Shown here piece by piece: positions 8,646-17,063 of a stretch of 40,519 nucleotides of DNA (the first letter of the stretch is position 1; each line of letters starts with the position of its first letter). The stretch is taken from NCBI RefSeq assembly GCF_005233835.1, contig NZ_SZQA01000052.1:1-40519 (forward strand), in the 5' to 3' direction. The DNA comes from Herbidospora galbida (GTDB lineage Bacteria > Actinomycetota > Actinomycetes > Streptosporangiales > Streptosporangiaceae). The notes below the pieces were generated by a model. The model saw only the letters and a list, made by a program, of their open reading frames with translations, was not told the origin of the DNA and made no database searches. The translations under genes were made by a program, and so were the position numbers.

Positions 8646-10138
8646 TGGTGGAAGGCGACCCCTCACGGCTGGGGCCGTTCGAGATCGTCGGCCGGCTGGG
8701 CGAGGGTGGCCAGGGCGTCGTCTACAGGGGCGTGACCCCCGACGGCGCGACCGTGGCCGTGAAACTGCTGCACACCCGGCTCAGCACCGATCCGGCGGCC
8801 CGCGCGCGCTTCCTGCGCGAGGTCAGCCTGGCCCAGCGGGTGGCCCGGTTCAGCACCGCGCCCGTCCTGTACGCGGACCTCGCCGGAAACCGGCCCTACA
8901 TCGTCAGCGAGTACGTCCCGGGCCCGTCCCTGAAAGACCTCGTCGAGCGGGAGGGCCCGCGCCGGGGCGCGGCGCTCGAACGGCTGGGCATCGCGACCGC
9001 GACCGCCCTGGCGGCGATCCACCAGGCCGGGATCACCCACCGCGACCTGAAGCCCGCCAACGTGCTGATGGGCCCCGAGGGCCCGGTCGTGATCGACTTC
9101 GGCGTCGCCAAGGCCCTCGACGCGCCGCAGGCCACGATGAGCGGCACCACCATGGGCACCCCCGCCTACCTGGCCCCCGAATTACTGAGCGAGGCCACCG
9201 CCAGCCCCGCCTCCGACGTGTTCGCGTGGGGCGTCACGATGGTCTTCGCGGCCACCGGCCGCCCGGCGTTCGGCGCCGACTCGATCCCGGTCGTGCTGAA
9301 CCGGATCCTGCACTCCGAACCCGACCTCGGCGAGGTCGAGGAGCCGATGCGCACCCTGGTCGCGCGCTGCCTGGCCAAGAACCCGGCCGACCGCCCGACC
9401 CCCGACCAGCTGATCGCCTACCTGCGCGGCGACCACGGCGTGATCAAGGCGACCCCCGCGAAGCGCGGCGGCCGGACGGTCCTGGCCGGCGCGGCGGCGG
9501 TGCTCCTCCTGGGCGGCGCCGCCTACGCCCTGACCCGGCCCGACCCGGGCACCGCGATCGCCGCGCCGACGGCCGCCCCGGTCATCGCCCAGCTCACCCC
9601 GACCAAGCGGGCCCCCCGCCCGTCGCTGTCCCCGGTCGCCGCCCAGCCCGAAGCGCCGGCGCCGACGACCGACGCCCCGGCCGAACGTCCCGACGTGGTC
9701 GACAAGCCGCGCCCGAGCCTGACCCCGACGCCCTCGCCGTCGCCCAGCCCCTCGCCGTCCCCGTCGCCCTCTCCCTCGCCGAGCCCGAGCCCGACGAAGG
9801 TCAGGGAACCCAACCCCAACACGCCCGAGGGCCTGTGCGGGGCCGGGTTCGCCGTCGTCGACCGGCACCGCTGGCAGAACGGCCGGGCCACCACCTATCT
9901 CCTGTACGAACAGGCGACCGGCCTCAACTGCGTGGTCACCCTGTCGAAGAACGTCATCCCGGGCACCATCAAGATGGGCGCCCTGCTGCGCGTGCAGAAG
10001 GGCGCCCACGGCAACGACTGGGGCCGCTACACCGCCTACGCCGGCCCGATCCGCCTACTGGCGAAGAACAAGTGCGTCGTCTGGGGCGGCGGATTCGCCA
10101 AGGCCACCTGGCAGAGCGGCTGGACCCACTGCGGCTAG
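8645..10138 (+). CDS. Membrane Ser/Thr protein kinase with outer domain
   Basis: A 497-aa one-pass membrane kinase (PknB-like). The kinase domain (about 10-265) has glycine loop GEGGQGVVYRG, Lys40 in VAVKLL, catalytic HRDLKPAN with Asp134, DFG-Asp151 and a Thr/Ser-rich activation loop ending GTPAYLAPE. A transmembrane helix is near 277-295 (LAGAAAVLLLGGAAYAL). Next comes a Pro/Ala/Thr stalk with a PSPSPS run (coding bases about 9722-9795), then a C-terminal domain of about 110 residues with four Cys (GLCGAGF, LNCVV, NKCVVW, THCG), probably outside the cell and disulfide-bonded. It is not a PASTA domain. The start fits a leaderless message. The stop overlaps that of the convergent small secreted protein. 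Ligand and targets are unknown. Confidence 0.93.
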   Translation: MVEGDPSRLGPFEIVGRLGEGGQGVVYRGVTPDGATVAVKLLHTRLSTDPAARARFLREVSLAQRVARFSTAPVLYADLAGNRPYIVSEYVPGPSLKDLVEREGPRRGAALERLGIATATALAAIHQAGITHRDLKPANVLMGPEGPVVIDFGVAKALDAPQATMSGTTMGTPAYLAPELLSEATASPASDVFAWGVTMVFAATGRPAFGADSIPVVLNRILHSEPDLGEVEEPMRTLVARCLAKNPADRPTPDQLIAYLRGDHGVIKATPAKRGGRTVLAGAAAVLLLGGAAYALTRPDPGTAIAAPTAAPVIAQLTPTKRAPRPSLSPVAAQPEAPAPTTDAPAERPDVVDKPRPSLTPTPSPSPSPSPSPSPSPSPSPSPTKVREPNPNTPEGLCGAGFAVVDRHRWQNGRATTYLLYEQATGLNCVVTLSKNVIPGTIKMGALLRVQKGAHGNDWGRYTAYAGPIRLLAKNKCVVWGGGFAKATWQSGWTHCG

Positions 10139-10545
10139 AGCCGCTTCTCGTTCCAGGTGTAGTAGAGGTAGGTGCTGCCGGGCCCGGTCAGCGTGCCGTA
10201 GACCTGCCAGAAGCTGTTCGGGGCCAGCGAGTAGCGGAAGACCTTGTCGCCGGGCCGGTCGTCCACGAACGTGCTCCAGCTTCCGTTGTTGTAGATGCGC
10301 ACCTCGATCGTGAACGTCTCGTTGTCGGGGATGTCGAGGCAGATCTCGTAGTCGTACGCCATGTTGGCGCCGATGTTGTAACTGCGCCCGTCGATGGCCC
10401 CCCGCTCCATGTTGGTGGGCACGTAGCTGTTGTGCACCCGCGTGTAGGTGCCGGTGGAGCAGTCGACCGCGGAGGCGGACGCGGGAGTGATGCCGGTGAG
10501 CATGGCGCCGAGGACGCCTATGAGTACGAAGATGGTGCGCTTCAT
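10135..10545 (-). CDS. Small secreted protein of unknown function
   Basis: A 136-aa exported protein. Residues 1-25 are a signal peptide (KR, then IFVLIGVLGAMLTG, cleavage near ASASA). The mature part has two Cys (VDCSTG, EICLDI) and many aromatic and small polar residues (NNGSWSTF, NSFWQVYG, GSTYLYYTW), suggesting a compact beta-sandwich. The start ATG 10545 is preceded by GAGGAGAGG on this strand. The open frame runs further to 10632, but that extension lacks signal-peptide logic. A candidate sigma-70 type promoter is at 10584-10612. The gene converges with the Ser/Thr kinase, their stops sharing CTAG. No family recognised. Confidence 0.75.
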   Translation of the reverse strand: MKRTIFVLIGVLGAMLTGITPASASAVDCSTGTYTRVHNSYVPTNMERGAIDGRSYNIGANMAYDYEICLDIPDNETFTIEVRIYNNGSWSTFVDDRPGDKVFRYSLAPNSFWQVYGTLTGPGSTYLYYTWNEKRL

Positions 10546-10583
10546 GCCTCTCCTCATCCGTGCAGTTAGTTGAAGACTCAATG

Positions 10584-10612
10584 ATTCTGATGAGGTCGCC
10601 ACGGTCGGACAA
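10584..10612 (-). promoter_or_regulatory. Candidate promoter of the small secreted protein
   Basis: On the minus strand TTGTCC (10612-10607) and CAGAAT (10589-10584) are separated by 17 bp. Each matches 4 of 6 positions of the housekeeping consensus. The implied start of transcription leaves a short leader carrying the ribosome binding site. Confidence 0.4.
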
Positions 10613-10715
10613 GGCCGGACAGGGGTTCCCACGAACCGGAGTCAAGCGGGGCCACGCTGAGCTGCGCCGATGAGAAGGTCAGCCTTACTTCATCTGAAAT
10701 TAGGGTGAAAGCCGC

Positions 10716-12350
10716 ATGTCAGGGGGTTCGGGGGTCGTCCCCCCGCGCAGAAGATTAAACTCACCGAACGTGATCGAACCTCCCGACTCGGCGGAAACGC
10801 AGCAGCGACGTACGGCGATGCTCGGCAAGATCGCCGAATTGGCGGCGGAGCACGCCAAAGCGGTCGAAGGCGGCGGGCAGAAGTACGTCGACCGCCACCA
10901 CGCCCGGGGCAAGCTCCTGGCCCGTGAACGCGTGGAACTGCTGCTCGACCCCGGCGCGCCCTTCCTCGAACTGTCCCCGCTGGCCGCCTGGGGGTCCGAC
11001 TTCCCCGTCGGCGCCAGCGTGGTCACCGGCATCGGGGTGGTCGAGGGCGTCGAGTGCGTGATCGTCGCCAACGACCCGACCGTACGGGGCGGCGCGTCGA
11101 ACCCGTGGACGCTGCGCAAGACGCTGCGGGCCACCCAGATCGCCCTGGAGAACCGGCTCCCGCTCGTCAACCTGGTCGAGTCGGGCGGCGCCGACCTGCC
11201 GACGCAGAAGGAGATCTTCATCCCGGGCGGGCGGATGTTCCGCGACCTGACCCGGCTGTCGGCGGCCGGCATCCCGACGATCGCGCTGGTCTTCGGCAAC
11301 TCCACGGCCGGCGGCGCCTACGTGCCGGGGCTGTCCGACCACGTCGTCATGGTGCGGGAACGCGCCAAGGTGTTCCTCGGCGGGCCGCCGCTGGTCAAGG
11401 TCGCGACCGGTGAGGACGCCGACGACGAGTCGCTCGGCGGCGCCGAGATGCACGCCCGCGACTCGGGCCTGGCCGACTACCTCGCCGAGTCGGAGCACGA
11501 CGCCCTGCGCATCGGGCGCGACATCGTCCGGCGGCTCAACTGGCGCAAGCTCGGCCGGGCCGCCAAACCGAGCCGCCCGCCGCTCCTCGACGAAGACGGG
11601 CTGCTCGGCATCGTCCCGGAGGACCTGCGGATCCCGTTCGACCCGCGCGAGGTGATCCGCCGGATCGTCGACGCCAGCGAGTTCGACGAGTTCAAGCCGC
11701 TCTACGGCCCGAGCCTGGTGACCGGCTGGGCTGCCGTCCACGGCTACGACGTCGGGATCCTGGCCAACGCGCAGGGCGTGCTGTTCGGCCAGGAGGCGCA
11801 GAAGGCGGCCCAGTTCATCCAGCTGGCCAACCAGTCGCGCACGCCGCTGCTGTTCCTGCAGAACACCACCGGCTACATGGTCGGCAAGGACTACGAACGG
11901 TCCGGCATCATCAAGCACGGCTCGATGATGATCAACGCGGTGGCCAACTCCACGGTCCCCCATCTGACGGTCGTCATGGGGGCCAGCTACGGCGCGGGCA
12001 ACTACGGGATGTGCGGGCGGGCGTACGACCCCCGGTTCCTGTTCACCTGGCCGAGCGCGAAGTCGGCGGTGATGGGCCCGGCGCAGCTGGCCGGGGTGCT
12101 GTCGATCGTCGGCCGGGCCGCCGCCGAGGCGCGGGGGCAGGCGTTCGACGAGGAGGGCGACGCCGCCATGCGCGCGATGGTCGAGGCGCAGGTCGAGGCC
12201 GAGTCGCTGCCGTTCTTCCTGTCCGGCCGCCTCTACGACGACGGTGTGATCGACCCGCGCGACACCCGGACCGTCCTTGGATTGTGCCTGTCCGCCATCG
12301 GCTCGGCCCCCGAGTCGCCCGCCGCCGGTTTCGGCGTCTTCCGGATGTGA
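10716..12350 (+). CDS. Acyl-CoA carboxylase beta (carboxyltransferase) subunit
   Basis: A 544-aa carboxyltransferase that moves CO2 from carboxy-biotin to an acyl-CoA. N-terminal half: KYVDRHHARGKLLARERVELLLDPG, VANDPTVRGGASNPWTLRK, LVESGGADLPTQKEIFIPGG, FGNSTAGGAYVPG. C-terminal half: LFGQEAQKAAQFI, LFLQNTTGYMVGK and GASYGAGNYGMCGRAYDPRFLFTWP. The whole-length match is to the methylcrotonyl/geranyl-CoA carboxylase beta type rather than AccD of fatty acid synthesis. ATG 10716 has TAGGGT (10701-10706) 9 nt upstream; GTG 10770 is an alternative. It is the first gene of a four-gene operon and the alpha subunit starts at or just after its stop. Substrate is most likely a branched unsaturated acyl-CoA, by inference from the neighbours. 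Confidence 0.93.
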   Translation: MSGGSGVVPPRRRLNSPNVIEPPDSAETQQRRTAMLGKIAELAAEHAKAVEGGGQKYVDRHHARGKLLARERVELLLDPGAPFLELSPLAAWGSDFPVGASVVTGIGVVEGVECVIVANDPTVRGGASNPWTLRKTLRATQIALENRLPLVNLVESGGADLPTQKEIFIPGGRMFRDLTRLSAAGIPTIALVFGNSTAGGAYVPGLSDHVVMVRERAKVFLGGPPLVKVATGEDADDESLGGAEMHARDSGLADYLAESEHDALRIGRDIVRRLNWRKLGRAAKPSRPPLLDEDGLLGIVPEDLRIPFDPREVIRRIVDASEFDEFKPLYGPSLVTGWAAVHGYDVGILANAQGVLFGQEAQKAAQFIQLANQSRTPLLFLQNTTGYMVGKDYERSGIIKHGSMMINAVANSTVPHLTVVMGASYGAGNYGMCGRAYDPRFLFTWPSAKSAVMGPAQLAGVLSIVGRAAAEARGQAFDEEGDAAMRAMVEAQVEAESLPFFLSGRLYDDGVIDPRDTRTVLGLCLSAIGSAPESPAAGFGVFRM

Positions 12351-12355
12351 GTCAG

Positions 12356-14263
12356 ATGATCAGACGGGTTCTGGTGGCCAACCGGGGCGAGATCGCGCGC
12401 CGGGTGATCCGCGCGTGCGACGCGCTGGGGATCGAGACGGTCGCGGTGTTCAGCCACGCCGACGCGGGGTCGCGGCACGTCGCCGAGGCCGGGTCGGCGG
12501 TGGGCCTCGGTGACGTGAAGGCGTACACGGACGCCGGGAAGCTGGTCGCGGCGGCCAGGGCCGCCGGCGCCGACGCGGTGCACCCGGGCTACGGGTTCCT
12601 CTCCGAGGACGCCGGGTTCGCGCGGGCGGTGGTCGAGGCGGGGCTCACCTGGATCGGCCCGTCCCCCGAGGCCATCGCGGCGATGGGCGACAAGATCGAG
12701 GCCAAGGCGCTGATGGCGGCGGCCGGGGTGCCGCTGCTCCCGACGATCGCGTTCGAGGAGCCGCCCGCCGACCTCGCCTATCCGCTGCTGCTGAAGGCGT
12801 CGGCCGGGGGCGGCGGGCGCGGGATGCGGGTCGTGCGGTCGGCCGACGAACTCCCCGAGGCGCTCGAATCGGCCGGCCGGGAGGCCGCGGCGGCGTTCGG
12901 CGACGGGACCGTGTTCGCCGAGCCGCTGCTGGAGCAGGCCCGGCACGTCGAGGTGCAGATCCTCGCCGACACCCACGGCACCGTCTGGGCGCTCGGCGAG
13001 CGCGAGTGCTCGATCCAGCGCCGCCACCAGAAGGTCCTGGAGGAGGCGCCCTCCCCCGGCGTCACCCCCGACCTGCGGCGCGCGCTGGCCGAGGCGGCGG
13101 TGAACGCGGCCCGCGCCATCGGCTACACCGGCGCCGGGACCGTCGAGTTCCTGCTGGCCGGCGACCGGTTCCACTTCCTCGAGATGAACACCCGCCTCCA
13201 GGTCGAGCACCCGGTCACCGAGGCCGTCTACGGCGTCGACCTGGTCCGCCTGCAGATCGAGATCGCCGAGGGCGCCGCCCTTCCGGGCCTGCCGCCGAGC
13301 CCGGTGGGCCACGCCATCGAGGTGCGCCTGTACGCCGAAGACCCCGCCGACGACTGGAAGCCGCAGAGCGGCCGGATGCACCGCTTCGAGGTGCCCGGCG
13401 TCGAGGCCGAGTTCGGACAGGGCGGCCTGCGGCTCGACTCGGGCGTGGTGTCCGGCGACGAGATCGGCACCTTCTACGACCCGATGCTGGCCAAGGTCAT
13501 CGCCTACGCCCCCACCCGTGACGCGGCGGCAAGGCGGCTGGCCACGGCGCTGGCCGGGGCGAGGCTGCACGGCCCGGCGACCAACCGCGACCTGCTCGTC
13601 GGCGTCCTGCGCCACCCCGAGTTCCTCCGGGGCCAGACCGACACGGGCTTCCTGACCCGCCACGAGCCGGGCCCGCTGACCGGCCCCGAGTCGGTGCGCT
13701 TCTCGGCGCTGGCGGCGGCCCTCGCGCAGGCCGCCCGGCCGAGGACGACGCTCGGCGACCTCCCTGCGGGCTGGCGCAACGTCGTCTCGCAGCCGCACAG
13801 GGTCGCCTTCGCCGAGGCCGGGGAGGTCACCTTCCTGCACACCCGCGACGGCCTGCGCTCCTCGCCCGAGGCGACCCTGGTGTCGGCCGCGCCGGACGAG
13901 GTGGTCCTGGAGATCGCCGGCGTGCGCCGGGTCTTCTCGGTGGCCTCCTACGACGATGCCGTCCACGTCGACTCCTCGCTCGGCTCGGTCCGGCTGACCC
14001 CGCTGCCGCGCCTGCCCGAACCCGTGGTGCAGACTCCTCCTGGGTCGCTGCCCGCCCCGATGCCGGGAACCGTGCTGCGGGTCGAGGTCGCGGTGGGTGA
14101 CGCGGTGAAACCTGGGCAGACGGTCGTGGTGCTGGAGGCCATGAAGATGGAACATCGCATCACGGCCCCCGCCGAGGGGGTGGTGGCCGAACTGACCGCC
14201 GTCGCCGGGCGGCAGGTCGACGCGGGTACGCCACTGGCCGTGATCAAGGAAGTGGAACAGTGA
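12356..14263 (+). CDS. Acyl-CoA carboxylase alpha: biotin carboxylase plus biotin carrier
   Basis: A 635-aa fusion. Residues 1-450 are biotin carboxylase (RVLVANRGEIARRVIRACD, HPGYGFLSE, ATP-grasp lid KASAGGGGRGMR, QRRHQKVLEEAPSP, EMNTRLQVEHPVTE). A linker follows, then a C-terminal biotinyl domain (about 565-635) with EAMKM, biotin attached at Lys597. It carboxylates biotin with ATP and bicarbonate and hands it to the beta subunit encoded just upstream. ATG 12356 lies 5 nt after the beta stop; a GTG at 12347 in the same frame would overlap that stop by 4 bp. The stop TGA overlaps the GTG of the hydratase, so the genes are translationally coupled. Confidence 0.94.
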   Translation: MIRRVLVANRGEIARRVIRACDALGIETVAVFSHADAGSRHVAEAGSAVGLGDVKAYTDAGKLVAAARAAGADAVHPGYGFLSEDAGFARAVVEAGLTWIGPSPEAIAAMGDKIEAKALMAAAGVPLLPTIAFEEPPADLAYPLLLKASAGGGGRGMRVVRSADELPEALESAGREAAAAFGDGTVFAEPLLEQARHVEVQILADTHGTVWALGERECSIQRRHQKVLEEAPSPGVTPDLRRALAEAAVNAARAIGYTGAGTVEFLLAGDRFHFLEMNTRLQVEHPVTEAVYGVDLVRLQIEIAEGAALPGLPPSPVGHAIEVRLYAEDPADDWKPQSGRMHRFEVPGVEAEFGQGGLRLDSGVVSGDEIGTFYDPMLAKVIAYAPTRDAAARRLATALAGARLHGPATNRDLLVGVLRHPEFLRGQTDTGFLTRHEPGPLTGPESVRFSALAAALAQAARPRTTLGDLPAGWRNVVSQPHRVAFAEAGEVTFLHTRDGLRSSPEATLVSAAPDEVVLEIAGVRRVFSVASYDDAVHVDSSLGSVRLTPLPRLPEPVVQTPPGSLPAPMPGTVLRVEVAVGDAVKPGQTVVVLEAMKMEHRITAPAEGVVAELTAVAGRQVDAGTPLAVIKEVEQ

Positions 14264-15021
14264 CCGAGGTAGTACATCTGACGGTCGAGCGGGGGGTGGC
14301 CACGGTCACCCTCGACTCGCCGCGCAATCGCAACGCCCTGTCGCGGCAGCTCGTCGAGGAGCTGTCGGCCCACCTGGAGGCGGCCGGGTCCGACGACGAC
14401 GTCCGGGCGGTGCTGCTCACCCACACCGGGCCGGTGTTCTGCGCCGGGGCCGACCTGTCGGAGGCGGCGGCCGAGGGCATGGAGGCCGGCACCCGCCGCA
14501 TGATCGACCTGTTCACACTGGTGGTCGAGCTGCCCAAGCCGGTGGTCTGCCGGGTCGCGGGCAAGGCGCGGGCGGGCGGGCTCGGCCTGCTCGGCGCGTG
14601 CGACGTCGTGGTGGCCGACGACGGCGGCGACTACGCGTTCACCGAGGCCCGCCTCGGGCTCGCGCCCGCGATGATCTCGCTGACCCTGCTGCCGCGCCTC
14701 GACGGCCGGGCCGCCGGGCGCTACTTCATCACCGGCGAGACGTTCGGCGCGATGGAGGCCGAGCGCATCGGCCTGCTGACGCGGGCGGTCCCGCTGCCGC
14801 AGCTCGACGACGCGGTCGAGACCGTGCTCGACGGGCTGCGGGCGGCCTCGCCGCAGGGCCTCGCGGAGTCGAAGCGGCTGGTCACCGAGCCGGTCCGGCG
14901 GCTGCTGGCCGAGCGCGGCGACGAGATGGCGACCCTGTCGGCCAAGCTGTTCTCCTCACCCGAAGCACGCGAGGGCATGAGCGCGTTCCTGCAGAAGCGC
15001 CCGCCCGCCTGGGCCGTCTGA
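14260..15021 (+). CDS. Enoyl-CoA hydratase/isomerase family protein
   Basis: A 253-aa crotonase-fold enzyme that probably hydrates the carboxylated enoyl-CoA made by the two preceding subunits, as AtuE or LiuC/methylglutaconyl-CoA hydratase do in known pathways. Motifs: RNALSRQLVEEL, GPVFCAGADLSE (oxyanion hole), and GKARAGGLGLLGACDVVVAD where GG(L)G positions the second backbone NH. FTEARLGLAPAMISLTLLPRL is the typical catalytic-Glu region, but the Glu is not at a place I can assign with certainty. The start GTG 14260 overlaps the alpha-subunit stop (GTGA). The stop overlaps the ATG of the AtuA gene by one base (TGATG). Confidence 0.9.
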   Translation: MTEVVHLTVERGVATVTLDSPRNRNALSRQLVEELSAHLEAAGSDDDVRAVLLTHTGPVFCAGADLSEAAAEGMEAGTRRMIDLFTLVVELPKPVVCRVAGKARAGGLGLLGACDVVVADDGGDYAFTEARLGLAPAMISLTLLPRLDGRAAGRYFITGETFGAMEAERIGLLTRAVPLPQLDDAVETVLDGLRAASPQGLAESKRLVTEPVRRLLAERGDEMATLSAKLFSSPEAREGMSAFLQKRPPAWAV

Positions 15022-16700
15022 TGCTGCGCATCGCCAACTGCTCGGGCTTCTACGGCGACCGCCTCTCGGCCGCGCGGGAGCAGGTCGAGGGCGGCCCGAT
15101 CGACGTCCTCACCGGCGACTGGCTCGCCGAGCTGACCATGCTGATCCTGGCCGGGAACCGGGCGAAGGGCCGCCCCGGCTACGCCACGACGTTCGTGAAG
15201 CAGCTCTCCGACGTCCTGGCGACCTGCCTCGACCGCGGCATCAAGATCGTGTCGAACGCGGGCGGGCTCGACCCGGAGGCCTGCGCGCAGGCGATCAGGG
15301 ACCTCGGCCTGCCGGCCAAGGTCGCGACCGTCACCGGCGACGACCTGATGCCGCGCCTGTCCGAGCTCGGGCCGCTGGTCAACCTCGACACCGGCGAGAC
15401 CCTTACGGCCAAGCCGATCACCGCCAACGCCTACCTGGGCGGCTTCCCCATCGCCGCCGCGCTCTCGGCGGGCGCCGACGTCGTGGTGACCGGCCGCGTC
15501 ACCGACGCGGCCCTGGTCACGGGTCCGGGCATCTGGCGGTACGGCTGGCGCCCGACCGACCTCGACGCGCTCGCCGGCTCGGTCGTGGCCGGTCACGTCA
15601 TCGAGTGCGGCTGCCAGGCCACGGGCGGCAACTACGCCTTCTTCGACGAGATCCCCGACCTGGCCCACTGCGGCTTCCCCATCGCCGAACTCCACGACGA
15701 CGGCTCCTCGGTCATCACCAAACACCCCGGCACGGGCGGCGCGGTCACCGTGGGCACCGTCACCGCCCAGCTCCTGTACGAGATCGCCGGCCCCCGCTAC
15801 CAGGGCCCCGACGTGACGGCCCGGTTCGACACGATCCGCCTCATGCAGGAGGGCCCCGACCGGGTGTCGGTGAGCGGCGTGCGCGGCGAGGCGCCCCCGC
15901 CGACGCTCAAGGCCGCGGTGAACGTGCTCGGCGGCTACCGGAACACGATGACCCTGGTGCTGACCGGCCTCGACGTGGAGCGGAAGGCCCAGGTCGCCGA
16001 GGAGGCCGTCTGGGCGCGGGTGCCCAGGGAGACCTTCGAGCAGACGTACACGGAGCGGATCGGCGACCTGCTCCGGATCACGGTCATGGATCCCGATCAG
16101 CGCAAGGCCGGACGCCTGTTCTCCTCGGCCGTGGTCGAGACGGGCCTGGCCAGCTATCCCGGCTTCCACGGCCTGACCCCGCCGGGCGACGCCTCTCTCT
16201 ACGGGATCTACTGGCCGGTGGCGGTGCCCCGGGTCACCGCGTCGGTCACCCTCGACGGCGCCGAGGTCCCGTTCGAGGAGGCCGTGCCCGAGGCGGGGGC
16301 GGCCGCGCCGGCCGACCTCGAGACGCCCGGAGCGGCCGGGCCGTGGTTCTCCACCCCGATGCCGATCCCGCTCACCGTCGAGGAAGAGCTCCGACCTCTG
16401 GGCCTCATCGCCGGCGCCCGGTCGGGCGACAAGGGCGGCGACGCCAACCTGGGCGTGTGGGTGCGCAACGCCGACCACTACCCCTGGCTGGCGAGCTACC
16501 TCACGGCCGGCCGGCTGCCCGAGTTGCTGCCCGAAGTGGGCCGATTGCGCGTCGACCGCCATCTGTTCCCGAACCTGCTCGCGGTCAACTTCGTCGTCCA
16601 CGGCCTGCTCGGCCGGGGCGTCGCCGCCAGCCCGCTGACGGACGCGCAGGCCAAGGCCCTCGGTGAACGCCTGCGGGCGGCTTTGGTGCCGCTGCCCTGA
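15021..16700 (+). CDS. AtuA-family (acyclic terpene utilisation) protein
   Basis: A 559-aa protein of the AtuA family, named for a gene needed for citronellol/geraniol breakdown in Pseudomonas; its biochemical role is not established. Visible family features: NCSGFYGDRLSAAREQVEGG at the N terminus, LTGDWLAELTM, SNAGGLDPEACAQAI, DVVVTGRVTDAALVTGP, HVIECGCQATGGNYAFFDEI, and a C-terminal domain with LIAGARSGDKGGDANLGVWVRN. It is coupled to the hydratase by a one-base overlap. Together with carboxylase and hydratase it suggests breakdown of an isoprenoid or methyl-branched acid, yet no acyl-CoA dehydrogenase, HMG-CoA lyase or atuB/D gene is adjacent. Family call is strong; pathway is inference. 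Confidence 0.9.
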   Translation: MLRIANCSGFYGDRLSAAREQVEGGPIDVLTGDWLAELTMLILAGNRAKGRPGYATTFVKQLSDVLATCLDRGIKIVSNAGGLDPEACAQAIRDLGLPAKVATVTGDDLMPRLSELGPLVNLDTGETLTAKPITANAYLGGFPIAAALSAGADVVVTGRVTDAALVTGPGIWRYGWRPTDLDALAGSVVAGHVIECGCQATGGNYAFFDEIPDLAHCGFPIAELHDDGSSVITKHPGTGGAVTVGTVTAQLLYEIAGPRYQGPDVTARFDTIRLMQEGPDRVSVSGVRGEAPPPTLKAAVNVLGGYRNTMTLVLTGLDVERKAQVAEEAVWARVPRETFEQTYTERIGDLLRITVMDPDQRKAGRLFSSAVVETGLASYPGFHGLTPPGDASLYGIYWPVAVPRVTASVTLDGAEVPFEEAVPEAGAAAPADLETPGAAGPWFSTPMPIPLTVEEELRPLGLIAGARSGDKGGDANLGVWVRNADHYPWLASYLTAGRLPELLPEVGRLRVDRHLFPNLLAVNFVVHGLLGRGVAASPLTDAQAKALGERLRAALVPLP

Positions 16701-16709
16701 GTCCATACC

Positions 16710-16755
16710 GCAATCGCAGCGAAACGTGAGCCCTCCTACAATTGCTCGCAATTGC
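16710..16755 (+). promoter_or_regulatory. Cluster of GCAATTGC-type operator motifs
   Basis: GCAATCGC at 16710-16717, ACAATTGC at 16738-16745 and GCAATTGC at 16748-16755. The last two form an inverted repeat (CAATTGC-TC-GCAATTG, 16739-16754) one helical turn apart. All lie just before the ribosome binding site of the 68-aa gene. An identical GCAATTGC recurs at 17921-17928. A binding site for the neighbouring XRE protein is likely but inferred. Confidence 0.5.
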
Positions 16756-16778
16756 GACTGTACGGAAGGACACCCCTC

Positions 16779-16985
16779 ATGCGCCTCCGCTTCCTCGGCA
16801 CCACCTCCGAGGCCACGTCGTGCCCCACCTTGTACGAGACCGACCGCGGCACCATCGTCGTGCAGGGCACGGAGGTGGTGGATCCGGAGGCCAGAGCCGA
16901 CCTCCGGCACCTCGCCGACTACGAGACCGCCGTCGAGGTCCCCCGTGAGCTCCTGGTCGAGATCGCGCGCAAGGTCTTGACCTGA
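16779..16985 (+). CDS. Small 68-aa protein beside an XRE regulator
   Basis: A 68-aa cytoplasmic protein, beginning MRLRFLGTTSEATSCPTLYE, with VVQGTEVVDPEARADL in the middle and VEVPRELLVEIARKVLT at the end. ATG 16779 has a strong ribosome binding site GGAAGGA (16764-16770) 8 nt upstream. Small proteins of this appearance are common next to XRE/DUF5753 regulators in actinomycetes and may act as partners or antagonists of the regulator, as in WhiJ-type loci; that role is inference. The promoter region holds the GCAATTGC motifs. The regulator gene follows after 78 bp on the same strand. Confidence 0.75.
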   Translation: MRLRFLGTTSEATSCPTLYETDRGTIVVQGTEVVDPEARADLRHLADYETAVEVPRELLVEIARKVLT

Positions 16986-16992
16986 TCACGAT

Positions 16993-17006
16993 TAGGGAGC
17001 TCCCTA
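16993..17006. promoter_or_regulatory. 14-bp perfect palindrome before the XRE gene
   Basis: TAGGGAGCTCCCTA is a perfect palindrome without a spacer, placed 57 bp before the regulator's GTG. This suits a dimeric repressor's site, perhaps autoregulation, better than a terminator, since a hairpin would need to open its centre to form a loop. Confidence 0.4.
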
Positions 17007-17063
17007 TGGCCTGGGCGGCGAACTGAGGTCTACCTTGGTCCGCACCATGGCGGGAGGGATCGA

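Noticed and set aside
9722-9795. Possible tandem repeat or CRISPR-like array
   Set aside because: It only encodes the Pro-Ser stalk of the kinase; there are no spacers or constant repeats.
12233-14155. 640-codon minus-strand frame over the carboxylase alpha gene
   Set aside because: Arg/Gly/Asp-rich shadow; the plus strand has the biotin carboxylase and biotinyl motifs.
14721-16910. 729-codon minus-strand frame over the AtuA gene
   Set aside because: Shadow of the coupled plus-strand operon; no recognisable domain or start signal.
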